Shown: in pieces, positions 8,495 to 18,201 of the stretch | How the letters are laid out: each line of letters starts with the position of its first letter | How positions within the stretch are numbered: the first letter of the stretch is position 1 | Origin: a bacterium | Lineage (GTDB): Bacteria; Pseudomonadota; Alphaproteobacteria; Caulobacterales; Hyphomonadaceae | Assembly (NCBI GenBank): GCA_016125045.1 | Contig: WGML01000006.1 | Span: forward strand, 434,001 to 498,000 | Length of the DNA stretch: 64,000 nucleotides | Direction of reading: 5' to 3' | Position numbers and translations under genes: made by a program | Notes under the pieces: model-generated | What the model saw: only the letters and a program-made list of their open reading frames with translations | What the model was told of the DNA's origin: nothing | Databases searched by the model: none

Positions 8495-9343
8495 TCACGC
8501 CTCGATCGGTTCGATCTGGGCCCAATGGGTGAGCGCGATCATGGGCGTCGCGCCGCGCGTGTCGATCCGACCGCGCACGCGCACCTGCGCTCCCGTCGCC
8601 AGGGTCCAGCCGGGCGGAGGCGGACCGAGGCGGGGATCGAGATGGAGCGTAATGGCGCCGCCGGTGAAGACCGCGCGCGGCGGCCCCTGCCCTGTCGCGC
8701 CAGCGAGCGAGCCTTCGATCAGGACGAATCCGCGCAAGCCCTGAGCGTCTTCGGGGCGGCGCACCCGGTAGGCGTCGAGCGCCCAGAGCCCAGCGGCGTC
8801 GAGGCGGGCGGCGGCTTCCAGCTTGAGGAGAGCCCGCGCGCGGGCGGCATTGTCCGGCCAGGTGCGAACGCGCGCGGCCCCGGCGCGCACCATCATGCCA
8901 TTGAGCCAGATGGCGGCCCCCGCCTCGTCGGTGACGATCACATGGGCGAGGGCGCGGTCGTAGCCGTCGCGCGACAGGCCGCCATAGTGCAGGGTCGCGG
9001 TCCGCCCGAGCGCGGCGGCGCTAAGCACGGCGGCGGCGTCCTCGGCGTAGGGCTCGCCCGCGCGATCGCGATAGCCGCGGGACGGAGCCTCGATCTCCAC
9101 GAGGCGGACCCGCTGGCCGGTGTCGAGGGCGAGGAGGTCGCCGTCCGAGACGCGGGCGACGCGGCCGGATTCGCCGCGGCTGAGGGCGGGATCGGGCGCT
9201 TTGCAGGCGGCGGGGAGGAGGAGCCCGCCCGCTCCGATCAGGAGACCGCGCCGCGTCGCGCCCCGCTTGAGGCGACTCTGGTATGGGCCAATTTGGTTTG
9301 GGCCATACTCGTTTGGGCCAATGTGATGTTCATCCCCCGCCAT
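8495..9343 (-). CDS. Thermonuclease (SNase-like) family lipoprotein
   Basis: Exported protein of 282 aa with a staphylococcal-nuclease-like domain: RVSDGDLLALDTGQRVRLVE at about residues 63-82, EAPSRG, and YDRALAHV. The classical catalytic arginine and Asp pattern is only partly recognisable, so catalysis is not assured. The signal region reads TRRGLLIGAGGLLLPAAC: a twin-arginine-like pair and a lipobox (LPAAC). The only ATG is at 9343, which adds about 22 residues encoded by an unusual 15-bp repeat (IGPNEYGPNQIGP); the true start could be a non-ATG codon downstream. C-terminal beta-rich region of unknown role. Confidence 0.72.
   Translation of the reverse strand: MAGDEHHIGPNEYGPNQIGPYQSRLKRGATRRGLLIGAGGLLLPAACKAPDPALSRGESGRVARVSDGDLLALDTGQRVRLVEIEAPSRGYRDRAGEPYAEDAAAVLSAAALGRTATLHYGGLSRDGYDRALAHVIVTDEAGAAIWLNGMMVRAGAARVRTWPDNAARARALLKLEAAARLDAAGLWALDAYRVRRPEDAQGLRGFVLIEGSLAGATGQGPPRAVFTGGAITLHLDPRLGPPPPGWTLATGAQVRVRGRIDTRGATPMIALTHWAQIEPIEA
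9281..9325. repeat. Three 15-bp repeats, pentapeptide-like
   Basis: Three units of 15 bp (9281-9295, 9296-9310, 9311-9325) each contain the core TGGGCCA. On the minus strand they encode the odd N-terminus of the nuclease gene. On the plus strand they read LVWANLVWAILVWAN, which has the five-residue periodicity of pentapeptide-repeat proteins. Confidence 0.7.
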
Positions 9344-9388
9344 GCCGGCCAGTCAGGCACGGCGCAGACGCGGGAGGCAAGGGGCAGA

Positions 9389-9465
<77 letters not shown>

Positions 9466-9710
9466 GGCGACGCCGTTATGACCCAGCCCCGCGCGTTCGC
9501 CAAGCAAGCTTGAGCCGCCGGCCCGCCCGGAGCGCGTGCGCGCCGGACACGCCGCAAACATTGCACACCCTTCGGCGCCCTTGCCCGTTGCGCGGATTTT
9601 GCATTCTCGCCTAAACAGGGCGTGTCGTCGCGGGCGACTCGCGCAGCCCTTCGGACGAGGGCGGCGCGGGCGTGACCGCCTGACGACCCAGAACTTTCCA
9701 GGACGACTAT

Positions 9711-10766
9711 ATGGATTTCAGCTCGTATCTGCGCCCCGCCGAGACGCTACTGGCGACCGCGAATGCGATCCTCACCCGGCATCCGGCGTGGGCGGGCGCG
9801 GCGATCGCCGTCGTGAGCGTACTCGCGCTGATGATGCTGGCGTCGCTCGCCCTGGCGGTCGCGACGCTGGCGCGCTCGGCGCAGTCCGCGGCGCAGGCGT
9901 CGCGCATCCGCCGGTCGGACGAGCCCGGCGCGAAGGTGATCCTCGCCCGCAGCGCGGACCCGGCGAGCGGCTTCGTGCGCCGCCAGACGGAAGGCGCGAT
10001 CGAGACCCATATCGGCGATTACATGTTCGGCGGGGCGTTCAACATCGTGCGCACCAGCGTTGCGGTCCGGGACGCGGAACACGCCGAACGCTTCCTGCGG
10101 ACAAGCGGCGGCGACATTCTCGTGTGGACGGAGCGGGACCGGAAGGGCGTCTCGTTCGTGAGGGTGGTGAGCCGGCCCGACGGATCGGCGGAGAAGGTCC
10201 GCCCCGCGCGCGCCTTCCGCCTGCCGAAGGAAAAGGCGGCCTGGACGCCTGCCCTGATGCGGGCGATCGCTTACGGCGTCGCGAAGCATTACCGCCCCGC
10301 GCTCGGCCGGCCGCAGGATTTCCGCCCAGAACGTCTGCGCCCGGTGGTGGATTCGCTTGTCGCCATCCTCGCCGAGCGGCCGAAGGCGGACAGCACCCTG
10401 CTCCTGGAAATGAATGATGACCTCGCCGCTGGCGCGCTGCAGCTCGCCCTCGCCGGCGAGGAGGACTGGATCGAACGCTGCGTCGAGATCGCCCGCAACG
10501 GCGTCGCGGAGATCAGCCGCGCGGCGTCGCCGGACCGCTGGGCCGCGGCGAAGATCACGCTCGGCCGCGCCCTCAAGCTCCGGTGCGAGCGGCGGTTTGA
10601 CCCCGTCATGCTGCAGGAATCGATCACGCACCTCACCGAGGCGATGGAGGCCCTGCGCGCCGAACCGCGATTCAAGCTCGCCGAGGCCGCCGCGCAGACC
10701 ATCTCCGACGCGCAGCGTCTGCTGGCGAACCGGCGCCGGTTCTCGATTTCCGCCGGCGGGATCTGA
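9711..10766 (+). CDS. Membrane-anchored protein of unknown function with helical-repeat C-terminus
   Basis: Protein of 351 aa that I do not recognise. It has one strong membrane segment near the N-terminus (about residues 28-50, AIAVVSVLALMMLASLALAV). A polar domain follows (about 65-220) with the strand-rich stretches HIGDYMFGGAFNIVRTSVAV and GGDILVWTERD. The C-terminal 130 residues are all-helical and resemble tetratricopeptide-like repeats: AAGALQLALAGEED, the AAAKITLGRALKLR helix, and ITHLTEAMEALR. The repeat pattern is weak, so TPR is an inference. Stands alone after tRNA-Arg; likely cytoplasm-facing and membrane-tethered. Confidence 0.7.
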   Translation: MDFSSYLRPAETLLATANAILTRHPAWAGAAIAVVSVLALMMLASLALAVATLARSAQSAAQASRIRRSDEPGAKVILARSADPASGFVRRQTEGAIETHIGDYMFGGAFNIVRTSVAVRDAEHAERFLRTSGGDILVWTERDRKGVSFVRVVSRPDGSAEKVRPARAFRLPKEKAAWTPALMRAIAYGVAKHYRPALGRPQDFRPERLRPVVDSLVAILAERPKADSTLLLEMNDDLAAGALQLALAGEEDWIERCVEIARNGVAEISRAASPDRWAAAKITLGRALKLRCERRFDPVMLQESITHLTEAMEALRAEPRFKLAEAAAQTISDAQRLLANRRRFSISAGGI

Positions 10767-10792
10767 GGCCAACCACTACGTCAGGCGCACGT

Positions 10793-11581
10793 TCAGGCCG
10801 ACTGGTCGTCCATCACCCTGCGGCGCAGCTTCACCATGCCCTTGAGCCAGCGGTCATAGTCGCCGGTCTTGCGCTGCATGTAGGTGAGGACTTGCGGGTG
10901 CGGCAGGATGAGGAAGGTCTCGGCCGCGAGCGCCTCCAGCGTGCTTTCGGCGACCGCCTCGGGGGTGAGCACGCCATCCACCGACTGCGAGCCCTTCGCG
11001 CCGCCGAGCAGGGGCGTGTCCACCGCCTGGGGACACAGCACCGACACGCCGATCCCGTGCTCGCGATGCGTGATGGCGAGGGCCTCGGCGAAGCCGATCG
11101 CGGCGTGTTTGGTGGTGGCGTAGCTCGCGCTGCCGATCTGCGACAGGAGGCCCGCCGCCGACACGGTGTTGAGGAACCAGCCGCTCTTGCGCGCGATCAT
11201 GCCCGGCAGCGCCGCGCGGGCGGCGTAGACATGGGCCATCACATTGACGCGCCAGGAGAGCTCCCACCCGGCATTGTCGGCGGAGGCGGCGTTGTCGAGG
11301 TCCTTGTCGCGGACGGCGACGCCGGCGTTGCCGCAGAACAGATCGACGCGACCGAAGCGCTTTTCGGTCTCGGCGACGAGGGCTGCGATATCGTCCTCAT
11401 GGGTGACGTCGGTGGTGCGGGCGACCCCGCCGACCTCGTTGGCGACCATGGTGGCGCCGGGTCCGTTGAGGTCGGCGACGACGATGGCGGCGGCCTTCGC
11501 CCTGTGGAAGCGGCGGACCAGCGACTTGCCGATGCCGGACGCGCCCCCGGTGACGATGATGATCTTGCCGTCTGGTGTCAT
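10793..11581 (-). CDS. SDR family oxidoreductase
   Basis: Short-chain dehydrogenase of 262 aa. It has the nucleotide-binding TGGASGIG near the N-terminus, NAG in CGNAGVAV, and the catalytic YATTK (Tyr and Lys) with a Ser in NTVSAAG. The acidic residue after strand 2 (VVADLNG) favours NAD(H) over NADP(H). The C-terminus carries a basic tail (KLRRRVMDDQSA). The substrate cannot be told. Followed on the minus strand by nothing clearly cotranscribed. Confidence 0.85.
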   Translation of the reverse strand: MTPDGKIIIVTGGASGIGKSLVRRFHRAKAAAIVVADLNGPGATMVANEVGGVARTTDVTHEDDIAALVAETEKRFGRVDLFCGNAGVAVRDKDLDNAASADNAGWELSWRVNVMAHVYAARAALPGMIARKSGWFLNTVSAAGLLSQIGSASYATTKHAAIGFAEALAITHREHGIGVSVLCPQAVDTPLLGGAKGSQSVDGVLTPEAVAESTLEALAAETFLILPHPQVLTYMQRKTGDYDRWLKGMVKLRRRVMDDQSA

Positions 11582-12138
11582 GGCCGGTGGTCTCCCTCGG
11601 TGTCTTCACGCAAGGAGGCCATGGCGGGGCGCGGTGTGTAAAGGGCGGGGGCGTTGGGAGCGTGTGAGCTCCCCTCGACACGGCGCAACGCCCCCTCCGC
11701 TTCGCCCTGCGGGCTCAGCACCTCCCCCATGAATGGGGGAGGATGGCTGCAACGGGGGTCTTGTCCTCCCCTGCGACGCGGGGGAGGTGGTCGAGCGCAC
11801 GCGAGACCGGAGGGGGCGGGGGGCGGAGCTTGTGCCCCTCACCCCCGGCCCCTCTCCCCGCGGGGGAGAGGGGGGCGGTTCAGCCGTCGGGCTGGGCCCC
11901 GGCTCGGAGCTGCGCTCCGTCCGGGGTGACACTCATCTCGGGTGACGTGGCGCTGTCATCCCGGACGCGCCGCAGGCGCGATCCGGGACCCAGACGTTGG
12001 GTGTGAATCGGCGGCGTATTCGGGAAGCGGCAGATGTGAGCCCCCCTCGATATGGTGGCGCGCCCCCCTCGACGCGGCGCAACGTCCCCTCCGCTTCGCC
12101 CTGCGGGCTCAGCACCTCCCCCGCTTCGCAGGGGAGGA
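11582..12138. repeat. Repeat-rich intergenic block
   Basis: 557 bases without a gene. Two near-identical copies of a GC-rich module occur at 11674-11743 and 12064-12139. They share GGCGCAACG then CCCCTCCGCTTCGCCCTGCG, and each ends in a short palindrome of CCTCCCC/GGGGAGG type. Between them lie a CTCTCCCCGCGGGGGAGAG palindrome (about 11851-11871) and the module TCATCCCGGACGCG...CCGGGACCC (about 11958-11995), which recurs at 40692-40728. These look like dispersed intergenic repeats, possibly REP/MITE-like or transcript-end structures of the two convergent or tandem genes. Confidence 0.65.
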
Positions 12139-13806
12139 TCAAGCCCGCGAAAACTTCTTGAACGTTGGCCGCTTGGGCTCGACGGCGTCGGCGCCGAGGC
12201 GGCGCTTCTTGTCCTCAAGATAGCTTGAGAAGTCGCCCTCGAACCATTCCACATGGCTGTCGCCCTCGAAGGCGAGGATGTGCGTCGCGACCCGGTCGAG
12301 GAACCAGCGGTCGTGCGTGATGATCACCGCGCAGCCCGGGAAATCGTCGAGCGCGGCCTCGAGCGCCTGCAGCGTCTCGACGTCGAGATCGTTGGTCGGC
12401 TCGTCGAGCAGGAGCACATTGCCGCCCTCCTTCAGCATCTTGGCGAGGTGGACGCGGTTGCGCTCCCCGCCCGAAAGCTGGCCGACCTTCTTCTGCTGGT
12501 CGGAGCCCTTGAAGTTGAACGCGCCGAGATAGGCGCGGCTGGGCCGCTCGACCCCGCCCACATCGATGATGTCGAGCCCGCCGGAGACCTCCTGCCAGAC
12601 CGTGTTCGCGTCGTTGAGCGAGTCTCGGGACTGGTCGATATAGCCGAGCTTCACCGTCTCGCCGACCTTGAACGTGCCGCCGTCCGGCTGTTCGCGGCCG
12701 GTGATCATCTTGAACAGCGTGGTCTTGCCCGCGCCGTTTGGTCCGATGACGCCGACAATGCCGCCGGGCGGCAGGCGGAAGGACAGATCCTCGATCAGCA
12801 GCTTGTCGCCGAACGCCTTGTTGAGATGCTCAACCTCAATCACCACGCCGCCGAGGCGCGGCCCGGGCGGGATGCGGATCTGGGCGGTGGAGACCTTCTC
12901 GCGCTCGGCGGCGGCGGCCTTCTCCTCATAGGCGTTGATGCGCGCCTTTGACTTCGCCTGACGCGCCTTGGGGCTCGCCCGCACCCATTCGAGTTCCTTG
13001 TTGAGGGAGCGCTTGCGGCCCTCCTCCTCGCGCTGCTCCTGGGCGAGACGCTTGGCCTTTTTGTCGAGCCAGACCGAATAATTGCCCTCGTAGGGAATGC
13101 CCTGCCCGCGATCGAGTTCGAGGATCCATCCCGTGATCTGGTCGAGGAAATAGCGGTCGTGCGTGACGAGGATCACGCAGCCCGGGAAGTTGACGAGATA
13201 GTTCTGCAGCCAGGCGACCGTTTCGGCGTCGAGATGGTTGGTCGGTTCGTCCATCAGGATCATGTCGGGCTTGGAGAGCAGCAGCCGGCAGATCGCGACA
13301 CGGCGGATTTCGCCGCCTGACAGCTTTGTCACGTCGGCGTCGCGGGGCGGACAGCGCAGCGCCTCCATCGCCATCTCGATCTTGGAGTCGATGTCCCAGG
13401 CGTCGGCGGCGTCGATCTGTTCCTGGAGACTGGTCATTTCCTCCATCAGCTCGTCGGAATAGTCCTCACCGAGCTTGTTCGATACCTCGTTGAAGCGTTC
13501 GACCATCTGTTTCTCGGGACACAGGAGCGCGATGTTGCCGAACACGTCGAGCGTGGGATCGAGCTTCGGCTCCTGCGCCAGGTAGCCCACCTTGATCCCC
13601 TCCGCCGCGAACGCCTCGCCGCCGAATTCCTTGTCCTCGCCCGCCATGATGCGCAACAGGGTGGACTTTCCCGATCCGTTGACGCCGACGACGCCGATCT
13701 TGGCGTTCGGCAGGAAGGACAAGCGGATGTTCTCGAACACCTTCTTGCCGCCGGGATAGACCTTGGTCAGGCCCTGGAGCTGATAGACATACTGGGGGGA
13801 GGCCAT
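12139..13806 (-). CDS. ettA: Energy-dependent translational throttle protein EttA
   Basis: ABC-F ATPase of 555 aa that binds the ribosomal E site and gates the first elongation steps according to ATP/ADP level. Two ABC domains are seen. The first has Walker [10 protein letters not shown] and signature LSGGEIRR; the second has GPNGAGKTT and LSGGERNR. Both have Walker B plus DEPTNHLD / DEPTNDLD. The interdomain linker carries the conserved [20 protein letters not shown] stretch. No membrane segments, as expected for ABC-F. Length matches the family. Confidence 0.96.
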   Translation of the reverse strand: MASPQYVYQLQGLTKVYPGGKKVFENIRLSFLPNAKIGVVGVNGSGKSTLLRIMAGEDKEFGGEAFAAEGIKVGYLAQEPKLDPTLDVFGNIALLCPEKQMVERFNEVSNKLGEDYSDELMEEMTSLQEQIDAADAWDIDSKIEMAMEALRCPPRDADVTKLSGGEIRRVAICRLLLSKPDMILMDEPTNHLDAETVAWLQNYLVNFPGCVILVTHDRYFLDQITGWILELDRGQGIPYEGNYSVWLDKKAKRLAQEQREEEGRKRSLNKELEWVRASPKARQAKSKARINAYEEKAAAAEREKVSTAQIRIPPGPRLGGVVIEVEHLNKAFGDKLLIEDLSFRLPPGGIVGVIGPNGAGKTTLFKMITGREQPDGGTFKVGETVKLGYIDQSRDSLNDANTVWQEVSGGLDIIDVGGVERPSRAYLGAFNFKGSDQQKKVGQLSGGERNRVHLAKMLKEGGNVLLLDEPTNDLDVETLQALEAALDDFPGCAVIITHDRWFLDRVATHILAFEGDSHVEWFEGDFSSYLEDKKRRLGADAVEPKRPTFKKFSRA

Positions 13807-13902
13807 TTGGGCGCGCGCTCTTCTGGTTCGCTTGGGAGAGTTACGGCCGCTAGATGACCTTTCGGGCGTGGAAGATCAAGCGATGAACCCGCGCGGCCTT
13901 CA

Positions 13903-16143
13903 TCAGGCCCGCTGGCGCAAGCCCATGTCCGCTTGCGGTGGGGCCGGGGCCGCGGCGGCCCTCGCCATCGAGGCGGCGAGCCGCAGAATCTCCTCGATCG
14001 GCGCGGGACGTCCGGGCAGATAGCCCTGAATGTCGCCGCACCCCGCCGCCTGCACCCGCAGACGCTGGCTCTCGGTTTCCACCCCCTCGGCGATGACGTC
14101 GAGATTCAGCGCCCGCGCCAGGCGCACGATCGCGCCGACGACGGCGTCGGCGTTCCGTTCCGCACCGAGATTGGCGATGAAGGAGCGGTCGATCTTGATC
14201 TTGTCGATCGGGTAGCGCTGCAGATAGCTGAGACTCGAATAACCGGTGCCGAAATCATCAAGCGCGATGCGGAAACCGAGGCGGCGGACCGTCTCCAGCG
14301 TCGCCCGGATCATCGGATCGTCGCCGAGCAGGACCTCTTCGGTGATCTCAAGCTCGAACCGGCTGGGATCGACGCCCGTTTCGTCCACGAGTTCGGCGAG
14401 GTTGAGCGCGAAATCCTTCTTGCGGATCTGGGTCGCCGACACATTGACCGCGATGCGCAGGTTCGGCAGCCGCCGGGAGTCGAGAAAGGCGCGCCGGAGG
14501 ACGTAGGCGCCGAGGGCGTCGATGAGGCCGCTCTCCTCGGCGATCGGCACGAAGACGGACGGCGGTATCGCCCCGCGCTCGGCGTGGGTCCAACGCGCCA
14601 GCGCCTCGACGCCGCTCAGATCGCCCAGATGGTTCACCTGCGGCTGATAGACAATGGACACATCGCCATGCGTGAGCGCCGTGCGCAGCATTTCGCGAAG
14701 TTCGATCCGTCCGCGCGCCAGCGTATCCATCTCGATATCGAAGAAGACATGGCGGGCGCGCCCCTGATCCTTCGCCCGGTAGAGGGCGAGGTCGGCGCGG
14801 CGGAAACACTCGGTTGCGTCCATCGCCGGGTCGTCGATGATGGCCACGCCGACGCTGCACCCGACAAAGACACGCCCGAACTCGAGGTCGACCGGGTCGC
14901 GCAGCAGCGACACCAGCCGACGCGCCAGCTCGTCGGCGTCGCCGCGGGAGGCGGCCGGCTGGACGATCGCGAACTCATCGCCGCCGAGGCGCGCCAGCAT
15001 GTCGTCCGGACCGCAGGCGCCGCCGAGAAGGCGGGCCGCCGCGCGGATCAGCTCGTCGCCCGCCTCGTGACCGAACGTGTCGTTCACTTCCTTGAAGCGA
15101 TCGAGGTCGATGCACAGCACGGCGAAGGAGCCGCCTGACTTGCGGATCTGGGAGATCGATCGCTGCAGCTTCTCCCCGAACTTCAGCCGGTTTGGCAGGC
15201 CGGTGAGGGAATCATTGAAGGCGAGGTGCGAGGCGCGGGCCTCGTTGAGTATGAGGTGTTCGGTCGCGCGCACCCTCTGCATGTGAAGCCGCCAGCCGAG
15301 CAGGCCGAGCAGGGCCAGCATGAGCAGGATCACCGGCATGAAGGCGGTGAGCATCGCCGTTCCCGGACGTTCCGGCCGCCATTCGAGCACGAGCAATGTC
15401 CGTCCGTCTGCATCGAGCAGCGGCATGCGGGCGAGCGAGGAGCGCGTGGGTGCGGCGAGCGGCCCGAGCTTGAGCCCTTCGAGCAGGAAACGCTCCGACA
15501 TCAAGGCAAGGAATGCCTCGTCGATCGCATCCACCGCGACGACGATCGGCGCCCGGTCGGATTGCGGCAGAGCGGCCCCGAAATCCGGTTGCACCAGTGA
15601 TGCGGTGAGGACGACCGGAGCATCGTCGAGCCGCGCCACGACGTGGGACTCGATACGCGCCGGTATGCCGCGGGCCGCTTCGAAATGCGCCGAGATCGGT
15701 CCGCGCGTCTGCTCCTGGTATCTGACATTCGCGATCAGCGGTCGGGCGAGGTCGTTGATGATGCGTTGCGCGTCCTCCCCGTCGAAGGCGTCCGGTCCCC
15801 TCGAAAAGATCAGCTGGTCGGCTCCGTCGAGCGCTAGCGCGACCTGAAATCCCTCATGCACGACCAGCCATTCGCCGACATTCTGGTGCGACCATTCGGC
15901 GTCGAACGCGTTGTCGAGGTGCAGAATCGCGTCGTCCCAGAGCGCGATGGACGAGACGGCGACCGCCCGTTCCTCGATCCAGGCGGAAAAGCCGTTCCGG
16001 ACGAGGTCCTGCTCGCGTTCCCGCGCGGCGCGGTTGGCGTGATAGGCGAACACCGACAGTCCGGCGAGGATCGCGGCGGCGAGCGCGGCGCCAAGGAGGA
16101 TGGTCGCGGAATTCTGGCCGCCGGGGCGTTCTGGATTTGTCAT
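13903..16143 (-). CDS. CHASE4-GGDEF-EAL cyclic-di-GMP protein
   Basis: Inner-membrane signalling protein of 746 aa. Membrane segments at about 12-34 and 262-284 flank a periplasmic CHASE4-type sensor (typical LWDDAI motif near 69-74). The cytoplasmic GGDEF domain has an intact LGGDEFAIV (about 386-394), so cyclase activity is plausible. The allosteric RxxD site expected five residues earlier reads GPDD, so product inhibition there is unlikely. The EAL domain is also intact (EALARWTH at about 513, then DDFGTGYSSLSYL, KIDRSFI, AEGVET), consistent with phosphodiesterase activity. Dual function or one dominant activity cannot be decided from sequence. Divergent from the MFS gene. Confidence 0.92.
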   Translation of the reverse strand: MTNPERPGGQNSATILLGAALAAAILAGLSVFAYHANRAAREREQDLVRNGFSAWIEERAVAVSSIALWDDAILHLDNAFDAEWSHQNVGEWLVVHEGFQVALALDGADQLIFSRGPDAFDGEDAQRIINDLARPLIANVRYQEQTRGPISAHFEAARGIPARIESHVVARLDDAPVVLTASLVQPDFGAALPQSDRAPIVVAVDAIDEAFLALMSERFLLEGLKLGPLAAPTRSSLARMPLLDADGRTLLVLEWRPERPGTAMLTAFMPVILLMLALLGLLGWRLHMQRVRATEHLILNEARASHLAFNDSLTGLPNRLKFGEKLQRSISQIRKSGGSFAVLCIDLDRFKEVNDTFGHEAGDELIRAAARLLGGACGPDDMLARLGGDEFAIVQPAASRGDADELARRLVSLLRDPVDLEFGRVFVGCSVGVAIIDDPAMDATECFRRADLALYRAKDQGRARHVFFDIEMDTLARGRIELREMLRTALTHGDVSIVYQPQVNHLGDLSGVEALARWTHAERGAIPPSVFVPIAEESGLIDALGAYVLRRAFLDSRRLPNLRIAVNVSATQIRKKDFALNLAELVDETGVDPSRFELEITEEVLLGDDPMIRATLETVRRLGFRIALDDFGTGYSSLSYLQRYPIDKIKIDRSFIANLGAERNADAVVGAIVRLARALNLDVIAEGVETESQRLRVQAAGCGDIQGYLPGRPAPIEEILRLAASMARAAAAPAPPQADMGLRQRA

Positions 16144-16339
16144 GGCGACGGTCGATCCGCGGATTGATCGAAATTTGCTAACAGAAACAGGTTAAATACT
16201 TGCTCCCGGCGCATCCGTAATTGGCGCGGTTCGCCTATCGCCAATCGCATCAGCCTGTGAAAAGCTCGGACCGCACACAAGGTGGCGGCGGTTGTCCGGG
16301 GACGTCCTCCGGCGCTGACAGCGCTCCGAATGCGGGAGG

Positions 16340-17725
16340 ATGCAGGACATGACCACGGAGACTCCGGGCGCCGGCGCGGCTGGCCTGAGCGCTGGCCCTG
16401 GCGCGGGCGCCGCATCCGCCGGAACCGCTCCCGCAGCAGATCAGCAGCGCGCCTCGCCCTATGCGTGGCTCGTGCTCGCGGTGCTCCTCTTCATCTACAT
16501 CTTCAACTTCCTCGACCGGCAGCTGATGAGCATCCTTCAGGAGCCGATCAAGGAGGAGCTCGGGCTCACCGACGGACAGCTCGGCCTGATGACGGGTCTC
16601 TATTTCGCGCTCGTCTACACCGTGCTCGGCGTCGTGGTCGGCTTCCTCGCGGACCGGACAAGCCGTCGCAACATCCTGTTCGCCGGGGCCTTCCTCTGGA
16701 GCCTGTTCACCGTCTTCTGCGGGCTTGCGAAGACCTATCCGACAATGGTCGCGGCCCGTATGGGCGTCGGCGTCGGGGAAGCGGCGGGGGCCCCGCCCTC
16801 CTACTCCATCATTTCGGACTATTTCCCGCCGCGCATGAGAGGGACCGCGCTTGCGATCTTCTCGCTCGGCGTGCCGTTCGGCATGGCGCTTGGCGCGGCG
16901 TTCGGCGCCAAGATCCACGAAATCTGGGGCTGGCGGATGGCCTTCATCGGCATAGGCGCGGCCGGCATCGCCGCCTCCTTCCTGCTCCTGTTCATCGTGC
17001 GCGAGCCCAAGCGCGGCGCGATGGACCCGCCGGAGAAGGCTCTCCAGGCGCAGGAGAAGTCCGGCTTTGTCGAGACCACGCGCGACTTCTTCGCCAACCC
17101 GGTTCTGCTGCTGACGGCGCTCGGTTGCGGGGCGGCCGCGTTCGTCGGCTATGCGCTCCTCAACTGGAACGTCTCCTTCCTCATCCGCGTGAAGGGCATC
17201 ACCTATGGCGACATCGCGACCTATTACGCGCTGATGCTGGCGGTCTCGATCGGCGGCGGCACGATCGTGGCGGGCGTCCTCGTCGACTGGCTCGTGAAGC
17301 GCTCGAAGGTCTGGTACGCGATGCTGCCGGCGATCGCCTTCACGCTCTCGATCCCCTTCCATCTCGCCTATGTCTGGGCGCCGACCTGGGAGATGTCCCT
17401 GCTGCTCGCGGCGGGGCCATCCTTCCTCAACATCTGCTATCTCGCGCCGGCGCTGGCGGTCGTCCAGAACACGGTGAAACCGTCGCAGCGGACGATGGCG
17501 GGCGCGCTTCTTCTGCTGGTCAACAACCTCATCGGCCTCGGGCTCGGCCCGGCCTATGTCGGCTGGCTGTCGGACGGCTTCGCGGCCGGTCTCGGCCCGG
17601 TCGAGGGCCTGCGCATGGCGATGTACTGGGTGACGCCGGCCTATGCCGTGACGGTCGCTTTCCTCCTCGCCGAGGCGTGGGCGCTGAAGCGCCAGGAGCG
17701 CCAAGCGGGCGGAAGCGCGGGATGA
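16340..17725 (+). CDS. MFS transporter (spinster-like)
   Basis: Major facilitator of 461 aa with about 12 hydrophobic segments. The first helix ends in IFNFLDRQLMSIL, and the loop 2-3 motif is FLADRTSRRNILFAGAFLWS. Motif and order resemble bacterial spinster-like (Spns) transporters, annotated for lipids or organic acids; no substrate can be given. The N-terminus is a low-complexity Ala/Gly-rich extension before the first helix. The last codons overlap the ATG of the next gene (ATGA), so the bleomycin-resistance-like protein is translationally coupled. Confidence 0.85.
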   Translation: MQDMTTETPGAGAAGLSAGPGAGAASAGTAPAADQQRASPYAWLVLAVLLFIYIFNFLDRQLMSILQEPIKEELGLTDGQLGLMTGLYFALVYTVLGVVVGFLADRTSRRNILFAGAFLWSLFTVFCGLAKTYPTMVAARMGVGVGEAAGAPPSYSIISDYFPPRMRGTALAIFSLGVPFGMALGAAFGAKIHEIWGWRMAFIGIGAAGIAASFLLLFIVREPKRGAMDPPEKALQAQEKSGFVETTRDFFANPVLLLTALGCGAAAFVGYALLNWNVSFLIRVKGITYGDIATYYALMLAVSIGGGTIVAGVLVDWLVKRSKVWYAMLPAIAFTLSIPFHLAYVWAPTWEMSLLLAAGPSFLNICYLAPALAVVQNTVKPSQRTMAGALLLLVNNLIGLGLGPAYVGWLSDGFAAGLGPVEGLRMAMYWVTPAYAVTVAFLLAEAWALKRQERQAGGSAG

Positions 17726-18090
17726 CGGACCACTCGACGCCGAACCTGCCGAGCAGGAGTTTCGACGCGACGGAAGCGTTCTATGCGGCGCTCGGATTCA
17801 GGCGCGACTATCGAGACAACGGATGGATGATCCTCAACCGCGGCCGGCTGGTGCTGGAATTCTTCGCCGCTCAGATCGATCCGCGCGAAAGTTGGTTCAG
17901 CGCGTGTCTGAGGGTGGATGACCTCGACAGCCTCCACGCCGACTTCGTGAAGGCGGGGGTGAGCGAACACGACCGCGACATCCCGCGCATGGGCGCCATC
18001 CGGGTCGAGCCGCACGGGATCCGGATCTTCTACCTGATCGATCCCGACGGCAGCCTCATCCGCTGCCTCGACAACTCCTATCAGCCCTGA
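17722..18090 (+). CDS. VOC-fold bleomycin-resistance-like protein
   Basis: Protein of 122 aa of the vicinal oxygen chelate superfamily. SFDATEAFYAALGFRRDYRD begins the first beta-alpha-beta module, GRLVLEFF follows, and the end reads IFYLIDPDGSLIRCL. It matches the bleomycin/phleomycin-binding protein subgroup, which sequesters drug as a dimer without metal catalysis. Start ATG 17722 overlaps the MFS stop by four bases. The pairing with an exporter hints at a detoxification unit, but this is inference. Confidence 0.8.
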   Translation: MTDHSTPNLPSRSFDATEAFYAALGFRRDYRDNGWMILNRGRLVLEFFAAQIDPRESWFSACLRVDDLDSLHADFVKAGVSEHDRDIPRMGAIRVEPHGIRIFYLIDPDGSLIRCLDNSYQP

Positions 18091-18201
18091 AGGTCGGACC
18101 GGTGCGGCGGGCTTCCTGCGTCACGCGGCGGCTTGCCCCGAGCGCGGCTTCCCTCTTATCGTTCCTGATCGACTATCCCAGCAGCTGAAACAGCCAGCGC
18201 C

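Noticed and set aside
11582..12138. CRISPR-like array in the repeat-rich intergenic block
   Set aside because: Only two copies of unequal modules, no regular spacers and no cas genes.
16282..18090. A 602-codon frame covering the MFS gene in another frame and ending in the VOC gene
   Set aside because: Only its last 122 codons (from 17722) are the real VOC gene; the rest is a shadow of the transporter.
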